A stretch of 64,000 nucleotides of DNA from Megaleporinus macrocephalus (Eukaryota > Chordata > Actinopteri > Characiformes > Anostomidae). The stretch spans positions 17,615,524 through 17,679,523 of the forward strand of contig CM038716.1 in assembly GCA_021613375.1 (NCBI GenBank), written 5' to 3'. The position numbers were made by a program, and so were the translations under genes. The notes beneath the pieces are model-generated. The model was not told the DNA's origin and ran no database searches. It worked only from the letters and a program-made list of their open reading frames with translations. Below are positions 61,685 through 64,000 of the stretch, piece after piece; position 1 is the stretch's first letter; the number at the start of each line of letters is the position of its first letter.

Positions 61685-62118
61685 ATGCTAAACAGCTAGT
61701 CCAGCCCCATCCAGTCTCACAATACCACTTTGTAACTCAGGAGGCGATAGTGAGTAACTATGAGCTGCACTGACAGCATATTCTAATCTCTTGTCAATCA
61801 TGTTGAAGGTTCTACGCCGGGTTAGAAAATTTAAGAACAGATGGCCAATGAAAGGAAGAGTAAACACAGCGATAATCACCAACGTTGCCTGCTCCCATCT
61901 TAAAACCGCATTCAACAGCAAACCAAAGAAGTGAAATCAACAGAAGAGTTAACATCAGAGCTGCTTTCCACTGCTGGAGACGTTCTTGGTGAGCGAAGGG
62001 ATCAAGTTTAAAGTTTCTTCTAGACTGGTGAGAACTGAAGGAAGAGGGATTGTACATTTTCTGGTGACATGTTGCCACCTATTGCTTGGAGTATGAATTT
62101 AACAGATTGCCCCTTTAA
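61685..62118 (-). mobile_element. Unassigned repeat family RF1, copy A (best preserved)
   Basis: On the minus strand it begins AAGGGGCAATCTGTTAAATT and has an ATG (62078) opening MATCHQKMYNPSSFSSHQ. This reads through a first helix (ALMLTLLLISLLWFAVECGF), shifts frame once near 61900, and continues with a second helix (VIIAVFTLPFIGHLFLNFL) and RRRTFNMIDKRLEYAVSAAH. It ends at a stop near 61688, by TAGCTGTTTAGCATGCTAAC. The product would be a short two-helix membrane protein. I do not recognise the family. The frameshift and multicopy nature argue for a mobile-element fossil. Confidence 0.68.
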
Positions 62119-62581
62119 CTGGTTCTTCCGTGGCGTAGTGCCTATAAGCTAAGCATGCATGATAATGGCCAATGAATATATCTAAACGGTAGGTGTACCT
62201 GTTAATCCTCAAACTTTAACTGCTGCTACACTGATAAACTCGCTGGGGCTCTCTCTGAGTCCTTACAGTGCCACTTACTCTTTTTCTGGAAGTGACCTTC
62301 AGCGTGGATACTCCTCATTACGATTCTTAATATCAATCTCACATTCTGCCCATGCCAGCCTCAGCACTGAATTATTCAGATCCGTCAAGATATGCAAACA
62401 GTGTCAGCTTAGCGGGGTCCGGTTCACTGTTTGTTTTATTTTTTTTCTCCACCCAGCCTCAGATGGAAGTCCCGTCGGTTGGTGTTCTCAATTATAAAAC
62501 CCTCAGCAGGGAGCTTATATTGGATGTTCCAAACTGTGGGCTATTTTCTGCACAGCAGCAAAAGACTTTTCTCTTTTCCTC

Positions 62582-62619
<38 letters not shown>

Positions 62620-63905
62620 TGCTTTCACTCTCCCTCTCTCCGCTGACCTTCTCCCTTGCTCTTCTTGTTTACCTCCACCCTGAAACCCAGAGCACTTCTG
62701 TGCTGCTGTTAATGAGACAGGATATTGTGACTGAGAGATCTGAATGGGATCTGAATAGCCCGTGTCTCTTTGTAAGGCTGAATGTTATCAGTGCTCTTAC
62801 CTCACCTCCTGTTCAGAGGCTGGCGAGGGTCATACCAGCTTGATAATGCTTGGGTTAAGGGGCCTATTCTGTTGCTGAAACTACATTATATCTACAGTCC
62901 CACTGCAATTTCCAGCCAGCACAGAAATTAATAAACATGCTGATCATTTCACCCCCTCTTTTTCCCTAGGTTTATATCTCCCAGCCAATCCCAACAACTA
63001 CCTACAAACGTGTGTGCATGGGCATGTCTTTTTTAATGGCTTTTTTATCCCTGAGTCTTGAGAGAACAGTTCATTAATGGAAAAAGAAAGTTGCTTTCCT
63101 ATGCAAGTCTACAGTATATAGTCATGAGAAAACTGGTGAACTCCTAAAACCATATATAAATGCCAGTTCTACTTGAAAAAAGTGGCAAATCTTATATTTG
63201 GGGGCAATTTTGCCCTGCATGTAAACTGAAACAATCATAGAGTAGTACATTCATAGGCAGCATATTCATAACTCTTTCCTGTAATACCTTTCTGACCAAT
63301 TTGAGCTGACCAATCAGAGCACACTGGACTCATTGGGAGGGGGGCCTGAATACACAGGAGCTCAAACAGAGCTTTTCAGACAGAGGTGTGTTTTGGGAAA
63401 ACAAGCATGTAAAGTTATTCAATTCTGGTAAACCACAGAAAGCTTTGAATCAGTACTTCTGTCTGTTTTATGTTTTAAAGCAAAGATGAACATATAAAGC
63501 ATGTTTTTTCCCTAAACACAAACACAAGATTGAAATCATGATACAATAGCCCCTCTTCTACTTGCAACCACAAATGTACTTGAAAGTTTAGAATCCATTC
63601 AATCGATAGAACCAATAAACTCTCAGAATCTACTCTCCACCTCTTTCAGCGAGTTAGGAGCAAGAAATGATTAATATTGAATTACAGGACGTTTATGTTG
63701 TTGTCAGCGATAACTAAGCACTGGCAGGAAAAAGAAGTTGCTGTGCTTTTTGTTCACCAGGGTGCAAACAATGCAAATGTATCCTCAGAGGTACAGCAGT
63801 GGTAATAAGCCCCAGTTGTGTACCTTAAATACATTTTAAAGGTGTAATACTTCAACGTTCCCAGGTGAGACTGTCCATTGTACCATTTCAGAACTGAATG
63901 TTATA
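62119..63905. other. Intronic sequence, nothing recognised
   Basis: No gene. Contains a CT-rich tract at 62574-62640. Confidence 0.5.
62574..62640. repeat. (CT)n-rich tract
   Basis: Interrupted CT repeats, with TCTCTGTC and TTGCTTTCAC breaks. Confidence 0.9.
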
Positions 63906-64000
63906 TCCATCCATTATCTGCCGCTTTATCCGCTCGTCAGGGTCATGGGGGGTGGGGGGGTGGGGGGCTGAAGCCAATCCCAGCGACACATTATGGACAG
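63905..64000. mobile_element. Start of a common fish interspersed repeat, cut by the window edge
   Basis: ATCCATCCATTATCTGCCGC then TTTATCCGCTCGTCAGGGTC, a G-rich run and GAAGCCAATCCCAGCGACA follow a repeat very widespread in fish genomes. The class is not assigned. Confidence 0.55.

Noticed and set aside
62352..62843. A 163-codon frame
   Set aside because: It crosses the CT microsatellite as serine/leucine repeats, and no conserved feature was found on either side.

Overview
The window is vertebrate nuclear DNA, almost certainly from a ray-finned (teleost) fish. The evidence is an abundance of Tc1/mariner elements, hAT MITE-like elements, tRNA-derived SINEs with a V-SINE-like core and an L2-type LINE, all of kinds common in fish, together with long introns and dinucleotide microsatellites. 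Only two host genes are visible. They are arranged head to head, as DPH1 and RTN4RL1 are in human (17p13.3).

DPH1 (diphthamide biosynthesis subunit 1) lies on the minus strand. Three coding exons are present: exon 1 at 42241-42289, exon 2 at 40953-41102 and exon 3 at 18734-18797. Reading frame and splice phase are continuous across them, giving residues 1 to about 88. Intron 2 is about 22 kb and full of nested transposons. No later exon is recognisable, so intron 3 should run off the left edge and contain a 15,060-bp satellite of 753 consecutive 20-bp units (1-15060). That array has higher-order duplications of 17, about 71-78 and 109 units.

On the plus strand, a GC-rich promoter and first exon at about 48240-48839 end in a start codon, four codons and a strong splice donor. 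From the peptide start, the phase-1 intron and the divergent DPH1 neighbour I call this exon 1 of rtn4rl1 (Nogo-66 receptor homologue). The rest of the window (48840-64000) would be its first intron. Upstream of the promoter is a 30-bp degenerate minisatellite (about 47100-48060) that carries CCAAT boxes in 30-bp phase. This is the most unusual regulatory-looking structure in the window.

Mobile DNA inside DPH1 intron 2 includes: a structurally intact Tc1-like transposon (32616-34222, 337-codon transposase with a complete DD34E triad) inserted into a palindromic foldback element; two related hAT-type elements with 8-bp target duplications (35505-36618 and 37806-39694), the second holding a SINE and an L2 fragment; a solo LTR inside a SINE (19834-20273); and several decayed Tc1 transposases. 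A roughly 450-bp dispersed repeat occurs at least four times and preserves traces of a short two-helix membrane-type reading frame. I could not assign it to a family. No virus, toxin or prokaryotic gene was seen.
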